A DNA stretch of 64,000 bases, from the NCBI GenBank assembly GCA_048266425.1, contig JBLWZN010000004.1, positions 1-64,000 of the forward strand. Direction: 5' to 3'. Position numbers and translations under genes: made by a program. Every line of letters starts with the position of its first letter. Positions within the stretch are counted from its first letter, which is position 1. This DNA comes from Cerina sp048266425. GTDB lineage: Bacteria > Bacteroidota > Bacteroidia > Flavobacteriales > Flavobacteriaceae. Of the stretch, positions 33,103-41,870 are shown in pieces. A model generated the notes under the pieces. That model was not told the DNA's origin, made no database searches, and saw nothing but the letters and a program-made list of their open reading frames with translations.

Positions 33103-34221
33103 CTAGGATATTCTTTTATAAAGAGCCAGCAATTTACCTTCCTCCATTTTCCAGTTAAACTTTTTAATAACCGCACTTTTACCCCTTTGCCCCATTTCAA
33201 AGGATTTACTTCTATTCTGAACAAGATCTGCTATAGCTCTACCTATCTCCGCAGGGTGGTTTGGGTCAACAAACAAGGCACAATCCTCCTCTTCAATCAG
33301 TTTTCGCCAATATGGAAAATCCGAAGCGATTACGGGAATCCCCGCTGCCATGTATTCGAACATTTTAACGGGAATACTATCCAGATAATTCAAAGTAGGT
33401 TCCAACACAACCAACCCGGCCATGGATTGCGCGAGTGTTTCGGCCACTTGGGTCCTTCCGAGAAATCCCAATTCACATACCTTTCCCCAACCTTTCAATT
33501 GAAGGGCCCTATTTCTTAATTCCTCCCTTTCAAAATTACCAGCCAACAATAATTCCGCACCCTCGGCATATTCCATGGCATTAACCATATTTAAAATCCC
33601 TCTTACTTTGGAAATACCACCCATATAGCAAACAGCGTTCTTTTTGTTGATTTTTCTGGCAATTTTCACAGTATCAAATTCAGAAAGTAACGGGAAATTT
33701 TGGACTTCGATAGCATTATTATTTAGCTGAAGAAACCTGTCCCTTATAAATGGGGTAGCCGCCACAATCCCAGATAATTTAGGGCAAATTCTATTCTCAT
33801 AATTTTCGAACGTTTTCGAAATAATATTTCTAAGAGCTTTGGGAATATAAGCTTTTGTCAATATTTGCCGTGGCACGTCCTCATGTACATCATAAATAAC
33901 CTTTTTCCCTTTGCACATCAACTTTTTCCCTAGCGGCAATAATTCCGGGTCATGAAAATGATAGATATCCGCGTTTAATGACATAGCCACTTTATAGAAC
34001 TTATTCCGCCAAAACAAAATCCGATGAAACCTACTCTTTGGCTTTCCCAAATCAATAATTTTCACCATATTTTTTTCTTCATCTCCCAGTCCATCTGCTA
34101 CCAATAGGCTAACATCGTATCCATTCAAAGCCAAGGAACAGCACTCTTTGACAAAAATACGGGTATCGTACCGGGTATGTACTGAAGTTAGATGGCAAAC
34201 CCTTATGGATTTCAAGGTCAT
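33103..34221 (-). CDS. Glycosyltransferase family 4
   Basis: 372 residues, GT-B fold of the GT4 kind. N-terminal RVCHLTSVHTRYDTRIFVKEC, then IYDVHEDVPRQI (about 103-114), and the C-terminal donor site PVKMFEYMAAGIPVIASDFPYW (about 279-300) with the E-x7-E type pattern. The N-terminal pattern is common in capsule and O-antigen clusters. Donor and acceptor unknown. Its neighbours are wbpI and the putative polymerase. Confidence 0.85.
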   Translation of the reverse strand: MTLKSIRVCHLTSVHTRYDTRIFVKECCSLALNGYDVSLLVADGLGDEEKNMVKIIDLGKPKSRFHRILFWRNKFYKVAMSLNADIYHFHDPELLPLGKKLMCKGKKVIYDVHEDVPRQILTKAYIPKALRNIISKTFENYENRICPKLSGIVAATPFIRDRFLQLNNNAIEVQNFPLLSEFDTVKIARKINKKNAVCYMGGISKVRGILNMVNAMEYAEGAELLLAGNFEREELRNRALQLKGWGKVCELGFLGRTQVAETLAQSMAGLVVLEPTLNYLDSIPVKMFEYMAAGIPVIASDFPYWRKLIEEEDCALFVDPNHPAEIGRAIADLVQNRSKSFEMGQRGKSAVIKKFNWKMEEGKLLALYKRIS

Positions 34222-34403
34222 TTGGTAAATATTTTTATCACTGGTAGTTTCATTCGGAAATGTAAAATGCTCTCTCTAAAAAATAGAATCCACATATCTT
34301 GGTCAAAAAAATCTATGCCCAAATAAATAAAAAGGAAAGGATTTGACTATATTCCAATTGTTCATATAGCTTATAAAAATTAAAATTCTAGCCCTTTCAG
34401 AAT

Positions 34404-35687
34404 TCACTTTAAATAGGTTTTTGTATCGTTCAGTACAAAAGCAGCCATTATAATCAGTAAAAAACCTCCATGGGTAAGCAAAATGGTAGATAATGAACTA
34501 TTAAGCAAAGTAAATAAAAACAAAATAAACAAACCGAAGAACTTGGGACTGATTTTCATTGCATTTAAAAAGGAGAAAATTACTGCCACGATACTAATGT
34601 TTATGCATGCGCCTATCACACCAGCATTTTTATAACCGTCCGATATAATCCCAACATTAGCATTCATCTCGGGTTTATTAAAATAATCCCGTCCAATAAT
34701 AAAATCAGGAGAAATATCATAAGGATAATGTATAAAACTTGACATAAATGAATTGGACCAATAGATATAATTTTGATGGAAAAAATCAAAATAGCAATAG
34801 TCTAGCAAAGCCGAAAGCATAAGTGCTCTTCTAAAAGTCAGCTCCCAAAGAAAAGTATAGTCAAATATAACAGTTGCCAGTATCGTAACCACTAAAAATA
34901 GGGTCATGAGTTTCATGAAGAAAAACATTTTTTTCAAATAGTCATATTTATAAAAAACAACGATGAAAAAAGTTCCAAAAAAAACCATCTTATGGGCCCC
35001 ACATAAGTAGAGAAATAATAGGAATATAATCGAAATGTAAAGAAGCATATGCTTTCTAAAATAAATACAAAAAACTATTGCAATAGGTATAATTATCTTC
35101 GAAAACCAAGAATAAGTATATGCCGTATAAAGGTTGTGTACCTTTGCTTCTACTAATCGTCTTGTAGCATAAACTTCGACCATCCATAAATTTCTTACAT
35201 CCAAATAGGGACCGTATAAAATCACGAAAGGGATTAGCCCTATGGCCGTAATGGAAATTAAAAGTATCATGGATTGATAGCTGTTGATACTTGGAAATGT
35301 CAAGTTCCATTTTATAAATGAAAATAAATAGACTGAAATAAAAAATAGGTTTTGAAGTAGAAATATCTCCCAATTTATATGACTACTGGAGGAATAAAGA
35401 AGCCCACTTGGTATTACGAAAAAAACCAGTATAAGTAGTAGAATACTGTACAGAAAATCGGATACCTTGGAGTAAAGCAGCAAAATAAAATGAGCAATAA
35501 TAATTGCTGTAGCTAGAATATATCGAGGCCAGTAAAAATGAAACTCTACTCCTTGAGAAAATTTAACATAATTAAAATCATCATAATGAATCATATACGT
35601 AAAATGTAAGCCCGATAGAAGAAAGTAAAAGGCCACAAGCCAAAGGAAGGTTTTTAATTTATAAATGTTATAAATGTGATTTTTCAA
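34404..35687 (-). CDS. Polytopic membrane protein, putative Wzy-type polymerase
   Basis: 427 residues with about eleven hydrophobic segments and very high Phe/Ile/Leu/Tyr content. No strong signature (no HNxxL or Wzy_C motif). Size, topology and place inside a polysaccharide locus fit an oligosaccharide repeat-unit polymerase, families that diverge beyond recognition by eye. The start is TTG at 35687, overlapping the preceding gene by 20 bp, with an in-frame stop five codons upstream and no earlier ATG. The DNA is clearly more AT-rich than the atp genes. Confidence 0.6.
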   Translation of the reverse strand: MKNHIYNIYKLKTFLWLVAFYFLLSGLHFTYMIHYDDFNYVKFSQGVEFHFYWPRYILATAIIIAHFILLLYSKVSDFLYSILLLILVFFVIPSGLLYSSSSHINWEIFLLQNLFFISVYLFSFIKWNLTFPSINSYQSMILLISITAIGLIPFVILYGPYLDVRNLWMVEVYATRRLVEAKVHNLYTAYTYSWFSKIIIPIAIVFCIYFRKHMLLYISIIFLLFLYLCGAHKMVFFGTFFIVVFYKYDYLKKMFFFMKLMTLFLVVTILATVIFDYTFLWELTFRRALMLSALLDYCYFDFFHQNYIYWSNSFMSSFIHYPYDISPDFIIGRDYFNKPEMNANVGIISDGYKNAGVIGACINISIVAVIFSFLNAMKISPKFFGLFILFLFTLLNSSLSTILLTHGGFLLIIMAAFVLNDTKTYLK

Positions 35688-36933
35688 AATTGCCTTTTTG
35701 ATTTATACTATATATTAATAAACAATAGAAAAAGGAGAAGAACGCGATTCCCAAATACCGACTAAACATGCTTTCGAACATGAAGTTGAATGCCATTAAC
35801 GTAGTAAAAGAAATCATTAATATTCTACTTTCTCCCTGTGCTCGCATTAAACTTTTACATAACAACCAAAACAAAAGCAATATAATAAATAGCCCCATTA
35901 TCCCACATTCTAGATAAATCTGCAGAAACTGGTTGTGCGCATTCAGATTTCTCTGTAAAGGATGAATATATCCCTTATCCCGATATACCTTATCAAGTGA
36001 GTCTTGAGCGTGCGCTATACCCACCCCGTAAACCGGATTCTCTTTAATAACATCCAATGCCGCATCCCAACTTAATAACCTTAACATAAGGCCATCCATC
36101 CCCTTAGGATTCAATTCTATCCCTTTATTAACTAAATTATCGGCCAATAAATGCAGTCTGGGGTGTATTGAAACTGCTGTCCCTATCGATAAAAAAAACA
36201 AGCCAAAAAACAAAGTTTTCAACATAACCCCCTTTATCCGAAATACTATCATAAAAAATAGAACGATCAGTAGCGACCCAAATCCCGCACGACTCATTGT
36301 CTGGATAACACCAAGTGGAAAAATAACTACTAGCAAATAGAAAATGCCCTTATTAAAGCTTTCTTTTTGCAATAATAATATCAAAAAGGAAAAAGATAGA
36401 TATATGGCAAAATAGGTGTTATGATATAAAAAGGAGAAGTATTTGCCAAAGAAATTATTTCCTTCATAAACAATAGCCTCAAAAAATGTACGGTTATCAG
36501 TTTTTAAGGGCTCAAATACATAAGACCCGTTCTCGATTACAAAGGAATTTAAAATAGCATTCCCCAAACATATAAAATAGGCAACCGCTGCGCCAAATAC
36601 AAAATATTGTAATATCTGTCGTTTATTAATATCTGAATTAAAAGAAAAAATAAATGGGAACGCAAGCAAGGAGAGTTTGCTCTCCAAAAATTTAAAATTT
36701 AAGCTTTCGGGGGAAAAAAATAAGGAAATACCGTAAATTAAAAATAAAATGGGCAACGCCCACAAAACCGTGTTGTCTCGACGATTGAACTGTGTTTTCT
36801 TAGTTATGTAACCTCCAATCACGAATATTACAGTACCCAAAATTACCAAGGTCGATGCCTTTTCACTTAAAGGCAAAGCAAAAGCAAATAGGCATAACAA
36901 ATTTCCCAAATTTATATGCTGTAGAGGTTTCAT
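35668..36933 (-). CDS. O-antigen ligase/polymerase family protein (Wzy_C)
   Basis: 421 residues with about eleven membrane segments. The long extracytoplasmic loop carries the family hallmark NAHNQFLQIYLECGIMGL (about 317-334) and an upstream YGVGIAHAQD (about 293-302), as in the O-antigen ligase (PF04932) family. Such proteins either polymerise repeat units (Wzy) or ligate the finished glycan to lipid A core (WaaL). With a second polymerase-like gene beside it, one may polymerise and the other ligate; the sequence does not decide which. Confidence 0.8.
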   Translation of the reverse strand: MKPLQHINLGNLLCLFAFALPLSEKASTLVILGTVIFVIGGYITKKTQFNRRDNTVLWALPILFLIYGISLFFSPESLNFKFLESKLSLLAFPFIFSFNSDINKRQILQYFVFGAAVAYFICLGNAILNSFVIENGSYVFEPLKTDNRTFFEAIVYEGNNFFGKYFSFLYHNTYFAIYLSFSFLILLLQKESFNKGIFYLLVVIFPLGVIQTMSRAGFGSLLIVLFFMIVFRIKGVMLKTLFFGLFFLSIGTAVSIHPRLHLLADNLVNKGIELNPKGMDGLMLRLLSWDAALDVIKENPVYGVGIAHAQDSLDKVYRDKGYIHPLQRNLNAHNQFLQIYLECGIMGLFIILLLFWLLCKSLMRAQGESRILMISFTTLMAFNFMFESMFSRYLGIAFFSFFYCLLIYSINQKGNFEKSHL

Positions 36934-37074
36934 TCTAGGATATTTAAATGAATTGGAGTAGCTATTTGGTAAATGTTAGATTTTTAAAAGATAATTCTTT
37001 AAGAAAGTATAAAAGTAAATATGGGGTAATTAAAAATTATTCCGAATTAAATAATATTGTTCCGTAGTATTCCT

Positions 37075-38190
37075 CTATTTAAAAATTCTTTCTCGTATCT
37101 TAAACCCATATTCGAATAGCTTCTCATTGTTAGGATAGTCCTTATAGGATTTATTAGGCATTGCGATTATGTCTTGAAACTCAATTAAAGATATTCCTAA
37201 TTTCTTGGCAACATATTCCATATCTTCCAAATGAGAATCATCTGGGTAAATTTCTAGGTTCATCTCTTTTAAAGCCGATTCCCTTGTTATTTGGCCGGAA
37301 ACTATCAAACTAGATAAATGCGCCCTTCTTTTGTCATATCCAAATTTAATAGGTAAATAATACGCTTGAAAAAATTTGGTAAAGCGTGACTCATGGTGCT
37401 TGCCACCGTAGTATTGCCAATCCAATTCTTTCTTCATTATTTCTATCGCTACATCTTTATTATATGGCATTAGGTTCAAGGCTTTTACAATGTTCATTTT
37501 TCTTATATAGGAAAAATATACATATCTTTTAAAAAAAGTGAAATACGGGTATTTTTTTAAGGGACGTGTACCAAATTTTTTATGTATCGCTTTTAAATTT
37601 TTATAGTCAGAAGCGTTGTAACCCCATGATTTGGGCAAAATACACTCCGTGGCAAAATTACTGCCCCCAAAAACATACTTAATATTGTTCTTAACAGCAT
37701 AAGTATATAATGCCGCAAAAATAGCATGGTCCTGCGGAACGTCCTGATTGGCTACATTAGCTTTAAAATAAGCCAATTGCAGGTCTTTCATTTCTTGCCA
37801 GTCCACAACATGGGTATGAAGATCCAGATGCAATTTTTTTACAATATTCTCCACATTCTTGACGGCCATTTCCGAATTCCAACCACAATCTACGTGAACA
37901 ACTAGTGGGCGAAGACCTAATTGAACCACCTTATAAGCAAGGTAGGAACTGTCTACACCTCCGCTAAGCCCAATAATACAATCGTACTCCTTATTCTTTT
38001 CTTCTTCTTTAATCTTTTGTGCTATCTCTAAAAGCTTTTGTTCTCCTTCTTCATTAGGAAACCACATCTGCTTGGCCCGCTCCAGTGCCTCCGTACAATG
38101 GTTGCAGAAACCATTTTTATCAAAAACGATTTCTGGATCCGTAGTGTCCATTATACAGCGATTGCATATTTGATATTTCCTTTTGTCCAT
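37075..38190 (-). CDS. wbpG: N-acetyl sugar amidotransferase (WbpG-like)
   Basis: 371 residues. N-terminal zinc-ribbon-like Cys pairs CNRC (C9, C12) and CNHC (C29, C32), then the PP-loop SGGVDSS (about 76-82) that binds ATP. The match is to the WbpG/PseA/WbuX family (TIGR03573). WbpG, with the ammonia donor pair HisH2/HisF2, turns the 3-acetamido group of UDP-ManNAc(3NAc)A into an acetamidino group (established in Pseudomonas aeruginosa). Here wbpG, hisF2 and hisH2 are contiguous and in the same orientation. Confidence 0.9.
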   Translation of the reverse strand: MDKRKYQICNRCIMDTTDPEIVFDKNGFCNHCTEALERAKQMWFPNEEGEQKLLEIAQKIKEEEKNKEYDCIIGLSGGVDSSYLAYKVVQLGLRPLVVHVDCGWNSEMAVKNVENIVKKLHLDLHTHVVDWQEMKDLQLAYFKANVANQDVPQDHAIFAALYTYAVKNNIKYVFGGSNFATECILPKSWGYNASDYKNLKAIHKKFGTRPLKKYPYFTFFKRYVYFSYIRKMNIVKALNLMPYNKDVAIEIMKKELDWQYYGGKHHESRFTKFFQAYYLPIKFGYDKRRAHLSSLIVSGQITRESALKEMNLEIYPDDSHLEDMEYVAKKLGISLIEFQDIIAMPNKSYKDYPNNEKLFEYGFKIRERIFK

Positions 38191-38213
38191 TGGTAACTGA
38201 TCAAATGATTTTA

Positions 38214-38978
38214 TTAGTGATTTATAATTTTCTCTATTTCTTGAGAATTTGGATAAGTAATAAGTACTCCTTTCTTCTTTCCCTGAAAAACAAAAAGACT
38301 GCCAGCAGCTACTGCCGTGACATTTGTTTCCCGAATAACTTCCTCAAAATCCCCTAAAGTCCCTGCCCCACCGCAAGCTATGACCGGAATGGATACCGCA
38401 TCGGCGACTTTCCGAATAGTTTCCACATCCAACCCGTTCATCATTCCGTCCCTTTCAATGGAATTTAGGAAAATTTCACCTGCCCCCAAATCCTCCATTT
38501 CCTTAGCATAGGTGATTGGATCTTTTTTTATGCTTTTCTTACCCCCGTTTATATAAACCAATTGTTTGCCAAATAGGTTCCTTTTGAAATCTATGGAGAC
38601 CACAATGGTCGAACTCCCAAAAATCGTAGCTGCTTCACTTATAAGTTTCGGATTAAAGTATGCTGCCGAGTTTATAGCTACCTTTTCGGCCCCTGATGCT
38701 ATTATCCGTCGTATTTGTTCTATCGTTTTAATACCCCCACCATAGCAAAAGGGCATAAAACACTCCTTTGCTATATCTGCTATAAGATCATAGGGAGGTT
38801 CCTTCTTTTCCGATGTAGCATCTATATCCAAAAAAACCAATTCGTCTACCTCCTTTTCATTGAAAATTTTTACCGCGTTTAGCGGATCACCTATATACGT
38901 GGTCTTATTAAACCTTATCGTTTTTACAAGACCCTTATCCCTAAGGAGCAAACAGGGTATTATTCTCTTTAGCGCCAT
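38214..38978 (-). CDS. hisF2: HisF2 (WbuZ-type) ammonia channel/synthase for sugar amidation
   Basis: 254 residues, TIM barrel. Start ALKRIIPCLLLRDKGLVKTI instead of the PCLDV of biosynthetic HisF, with no usual catalytic Asp in that first strand. Later strands keep the phosphate-binding loops (FCYGGGIKTIEQIRRI, ACGGAGTLGDF). This matches WbuZ/HisF2 proteins used in glycan amidation. The ATG is 1 bp from the hisH2 stop, and wbpG follows, so the three are one functional unit. Confidence 0.88.
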   Translation of the reverse strand: MALKRIIPCLLLRDKGLVKTIRFNKTTYIGDPLNAVKIFNEKEVDELVFLDIDATSEKKEPPYDLIADIAKECFMPFCYGGGIKTIEQIRRIIASGAEKVAINSAAYFNPKLISEAATIFGSSTIVVSIDFKRNLFGKQLVYINGGKKSIKKDPITYAKEMEDLGAGEIFLNSIERDGMMNGLDVETIRKVADAVSIPVIACGGAGTLGDFEEVIRETNVTAVAAGSLFVFQGKKKGVLITYPNSQEIEKIINH

Positions 38979-39599
38979 TCAATAATACTTAACGAAGTTT
39001 TCCAATAACTTCATTCCAAATTTGTGGCTTTTTTCAGGATGGAACTGTACCCCTAGGACATTGTCCTTCTCGACCGCTGAATCAAACTCCTTTCCAAAAG
39101 TTGTTTCGGTTAAACCAGAATCATCCTTCACATCCATATAAAAGGAATGCACAAAATAAAACTTGGGGTTATCGTACATATCTGTAAACAACTTACTTTC
39201 CTTCTTCAAATGGGTGTAATTCCAACCCATGTGGGGAATTTTAAATTTTTTATCACTAAAGTTAAATTTCTTTACCTCTGCATTTATCCATCCAAACCCC
39301 CTTTGTTCTCCTTCCTCACTTGTTTCACACAATAATTGGGCCCCAAGGCAAATGCCCAGAACAGGAACTTTATCATTCAACACCTTGTCATTTAGAACAT
39401 CCCATAAGCCATTGTCCCTTAAACTTTCCACACCTGAATCAAAGGCCCCCACTCCAGGAAGAATAATCTTGTCGGCTGCTTTAATTTTCTCAATTTCAGA
39501 AGTAATAAGCGATGACGCACCTATTTTCTTTAACATGTTTTCTATAGATCCCAAGTTCCCCACTTTGTAATCTACAATTGTCACTATCTTATTCTTCAT
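38979..39599 (-). CDS. hisH2: HisH2 glutaminase of the sugar amidation complex
   Basis: 206 residues, class I glutamine amidotransferase. Nucleophile Cys84 in GICLGAQLL, catalytic His187 and Glu189 in VQFHPEKS, and the N-terminal VDYKVGNLGS of HisH-type enzymes. It supplies ammonia to HisF2/WbpG. The next gene starts immediately. No other histidine gene lies nearby, so I do not read this as the histidine pathway enzyme. Confidence 0.88.
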   Translation of the reverse strand: MKNKIVTIVDYKVGNLGSIENMLKKIGASSLITSEIEKIKAADKIILPGVGAFDSGVESLRDNGLWDVLNDKVLNDKVPVLGICLGAQLLCETSEEGEQRGFGWINAEVKKFNFSDKKFKIPHMGWNYTHLKKESKLFTDMYDNPKFYFVHSFYMDVKDDSGLTETTFGKEFDSAVEKDNVLGVQFHPEKSHKFGMKLLENFVKYY

Positions 39600-39610
39600 A
39601 CATCAATCAT

Positions 39611-40891
39611 TTAAATCCTTTTTTTTGAAGGCAAATTTCCCTTTGCAAAGGAATACGATAAGTATAAATTTAAAATATACATTAAAGAATAGGAGGTGAC
39701 AAAACTAATTAAAGCAATATTAATATTATCAAAATGTATTCCTATGGCGAACGAAATTACCGTACAAACTAAGAGTCCAAGTTGCCAAAACATATCGTAA
39801 TGTTGTTTCTCCGCAATATGAAACATATAACTCAAGGGGCTTGCCGTAAATCTGAAAAAGAACAAAATTGCAAAAATCTGGGCAAAATCCCCTGCGATCT
39901 CCCATCCTTTCCCAAAGATGACCCCAAAAACAAATGGGGAGATGGTAAAAAGTAATATTGTTGGAATTGCCGATAAAAATACTAAGGTCTTAAATGTCTT
40001 TACAAATATATCCCTACAATTGCCGTTCTTTATAAAATCCTCACTTGCCCGCTGTTTAAAAACGTCCAAGACCGATCTTCCCAACAGGCTTATAGGAGCT
40101 CCTAAAATCCGGTCCATAAGCGCATAATTTCCTAAAATTGCCCCTCCAAAATATTTTCCAATTAAAAAAACGGGCAATTGATTTGAAACTACGTTGGTGA
40201 AATCGGCAGGTAGTGTAAAATATGGGAACTTTTTATATCTTCTAATCAAATATAACATTCTTTCCCTTGATATTTTATGGAACACAGAATCCCTATCCTT
40301 AATCAACATTCGCAATAAGTAGAGAAATGAAAATAACCGGCCAGCAATAAACCCTATTAGCAATCCGACCGGTATAAAATTAAAAGCGCCCAGACCAATC
40401 TGAGCACCGGACATACCGGCAGTATTCAAAACTTTACTTGTGGCCATCCTTTTGTAGTACGACTTTCTATTAAACCAAAAACTGATCGAATTAAAAAGTC
40501 CCATTATCAATATAGAAAAGGGCACAAAATATAACCAATTGTTCAGAACCTTAACATTCTCGGCTCCATCTATCAAAAAACGCGATATCTCGGAGCCATA
40601 AAGTAATACAATAATAAACAAGATAGTACTTGTCAGAAAGGCCACAAAAATGGACAATATGGTTATGTTTGCCGAATCCTCATCCTTTTCGGGAATAATT
40701 ATTGCCAAATCATATTTTAAAGAGACCACAACCGTACCTAAAGAGGCAATTGACATATAAATAGCAAGTATTCCAAAATCGTCAGGGGTATATAACCTTG
40801 TCAGTATTGGGGACAAGGCCAAAGGAATTGCCTGGGCAACCGCAGTTCCGGTTACAAGTGTAACCACATTTCTTGAAAAATCGGATTTCAA
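39611..40891 (-). CDS. Oligosaccharide flippase (Wzx-like)
   Basis: 426 residues with about twelve membrane segments; NVVTLVTGTAVAQAIPLALSPILTRLYTPDDFG at the N-terminus is the usual opening of the polysaccharide-synthesis MVF family. It should carry the lipid-linked repeat unit across the inner membrane for polymerisation. The start is TTG at 40891; the reading frame stays open upstream for sixteen more codons without an ATG, so the N-terminus may be longer with another rare start. It sits between hisH2 and wbpB. Confidence 0.85.
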   Translation of the reverse strand: MKSDFSRNVVTLVTGTAVAQAIPLALSPILTRLYTPDDFGILAIYMSIASLGTVVVSLKYDLAIIIPEKDEDSANITILSIFVAFLTSTILFIIVLLYGSEISRFLIDGAENVKVLNNWLYFVPFSILIMGLFNSISFWFNRKSYYKRMATSKVLNTAGMSGAQIGLGAFNFIPVGLLIGFIAGRLFSFLYLLRMLIKDRDSVFHKISRERMLYLIRRYKKFPYFTLPADFTNVVSNQLPVFLIGKYFGGAILGNYALMDRILGAPISLLGRSVLDVFKQRASEDFIKNGNCRDIFVKTFKTLVFLSAIPTILLFTISPFVFGVIFGKGWEIAGDFAQIFAILFFFRFTASPLSYMFHIAEKQHYDMFWQLGLLVCTVISFAIGIHFDNINIALISFVTSYSLMYILNLYLSYSFAKGNLPSKKRI

Positions 40892-40931
40892 GAATCTCTT
40901 CCGGAATTTTGCAAATAATTTAATTGAATTA

Positions 40932-41870
40932 TTATTTTAAGAACTGGTGATACTCCCCCTTTGCCCCAATGGGATCTGAATTTCTTATATCATGTACAAT
41001 TTCAATAGCTGTCCTTGCCGCTTCGAGGCCATAACCCTTGCCTTCCAAGATATCCTTGTACACCATGGTGTGCAGATCTGTAAAGCCTCCACTAAATTCC
41101 AATTCTTCCCCATCAATGGTAATGGATCTATAGGTGGTCTGTCCTTTTTCCTTTATATCGGCAGGTAAATATTCCGAATTGATGGACAAAAACCACCGAA
41201 CCCTGGCATTTTCGAACTCTAGAAATCCTGCGGCCCTATCCTTGTCATGAACGTGAACAATGTTTTCCTGTACATCGCCAAAAATCCATGAGAGCATGTC
41301 GTAAAAATGGACCCCAATATTGGTGGCAATACCGCCTGATTTACTAACATCCCCTTTCCAGGAAGTTTGGTACCAGTTGCCCCTCGAGGTCAGATAGGTA
41401 AGGTCTACCTCAAATTTCCTGTCCTTTTTGGCCTTTTTAACCTTTTCACGGAGCTCGATAATACTGGGATGAACCCTTAATTGAAGGATGTTATATACCT
41501 TTTTACCCGTTTTTTCCTCAACATGCCTTAATTTGTCAATGTTCCAAGGATTCAAAACCAAGGGTTTTTCACAGATGGCATCCGCACCACTTCGCAAGGC
41601 AAAACGGATATGGGCATCGTGAAGATAGTTCGGGGAACAGATACTAACAAAGTCCAAAAAAGTATCTTTTTCATATTTAAGTTTCTCGATATGTCTATCA
41701 AAACGTTCAAACTCCACAAAGAAATCCGCTTTGGGGAAATGGGAGTCGATGACTCCTACACTGTCTCCTTTATCATAAGCTGCCAAAAGGTTGTTATTAG
41801 TGTCTTTAATGGCTTTCATATGTCTGGGAGCGATATATCCCGCTGCTCCGATCAGGGCAAAATTCTTCAT
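40932..41870 (-). CDS. wbpB: UDP-GlcNAcA 3-dehydrogenase (WbpB-like)
   Basis: 312 residues, Gfo/Idh/MocA fold. Start MKNFALIGAAGYIAPRHM, very close to what I recall of P. aeruginosa WbpB, then SICSPNYLHDAHI (about 76-88), catalytic EKP (101-103), LTYLTSRGNWYQTSWKGD (about 158-175) and TNIGVHFYDML. WbpB oxidises C3 of UDP-GlcNAcA with recycling of NAD by 2-ketoglutarate, and WbpE then transaminates. Stop/start overlap ATGA with wbpE (41867-41870) shows coupling. Confidence 0.92.
   Translation of the reverse strand: MKNFALIGAAGYIAPRHMKAIKDTNNNLLAAYDKGDSVGVIDSHFPKADFFVEFERFDRHIEKLKYEKDTFLDFVSICSPNYLHDAHIRFALRSGADAICEKPLVLNPWNIDKLRHVEEKTGKKVYNILQLRVHPSIIELREKVKKAKKDRKFEVDLTYLTSRGNWYQTSWKGDVSKSGGIATNIGVHFYDMLSWIFGDVQENIVHVHDKDRAAGFLEFENARVRWFLSINSEYLPADIKEKGQTTYRSITIDGEELEFSGGFTDLHTMVYKDILEGKGYGLEAARTAIEIVHDIRNSDPIGAKGEYHQFLK

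Noticed and set aside
38214..39599. Histidine biosynthesis genes hisF and hisH
   Set aside because: They sit beside wbpG in a glycan locus, HisF lacks the PCLDV start, and no other his gene is present; sugar amidation fits better.
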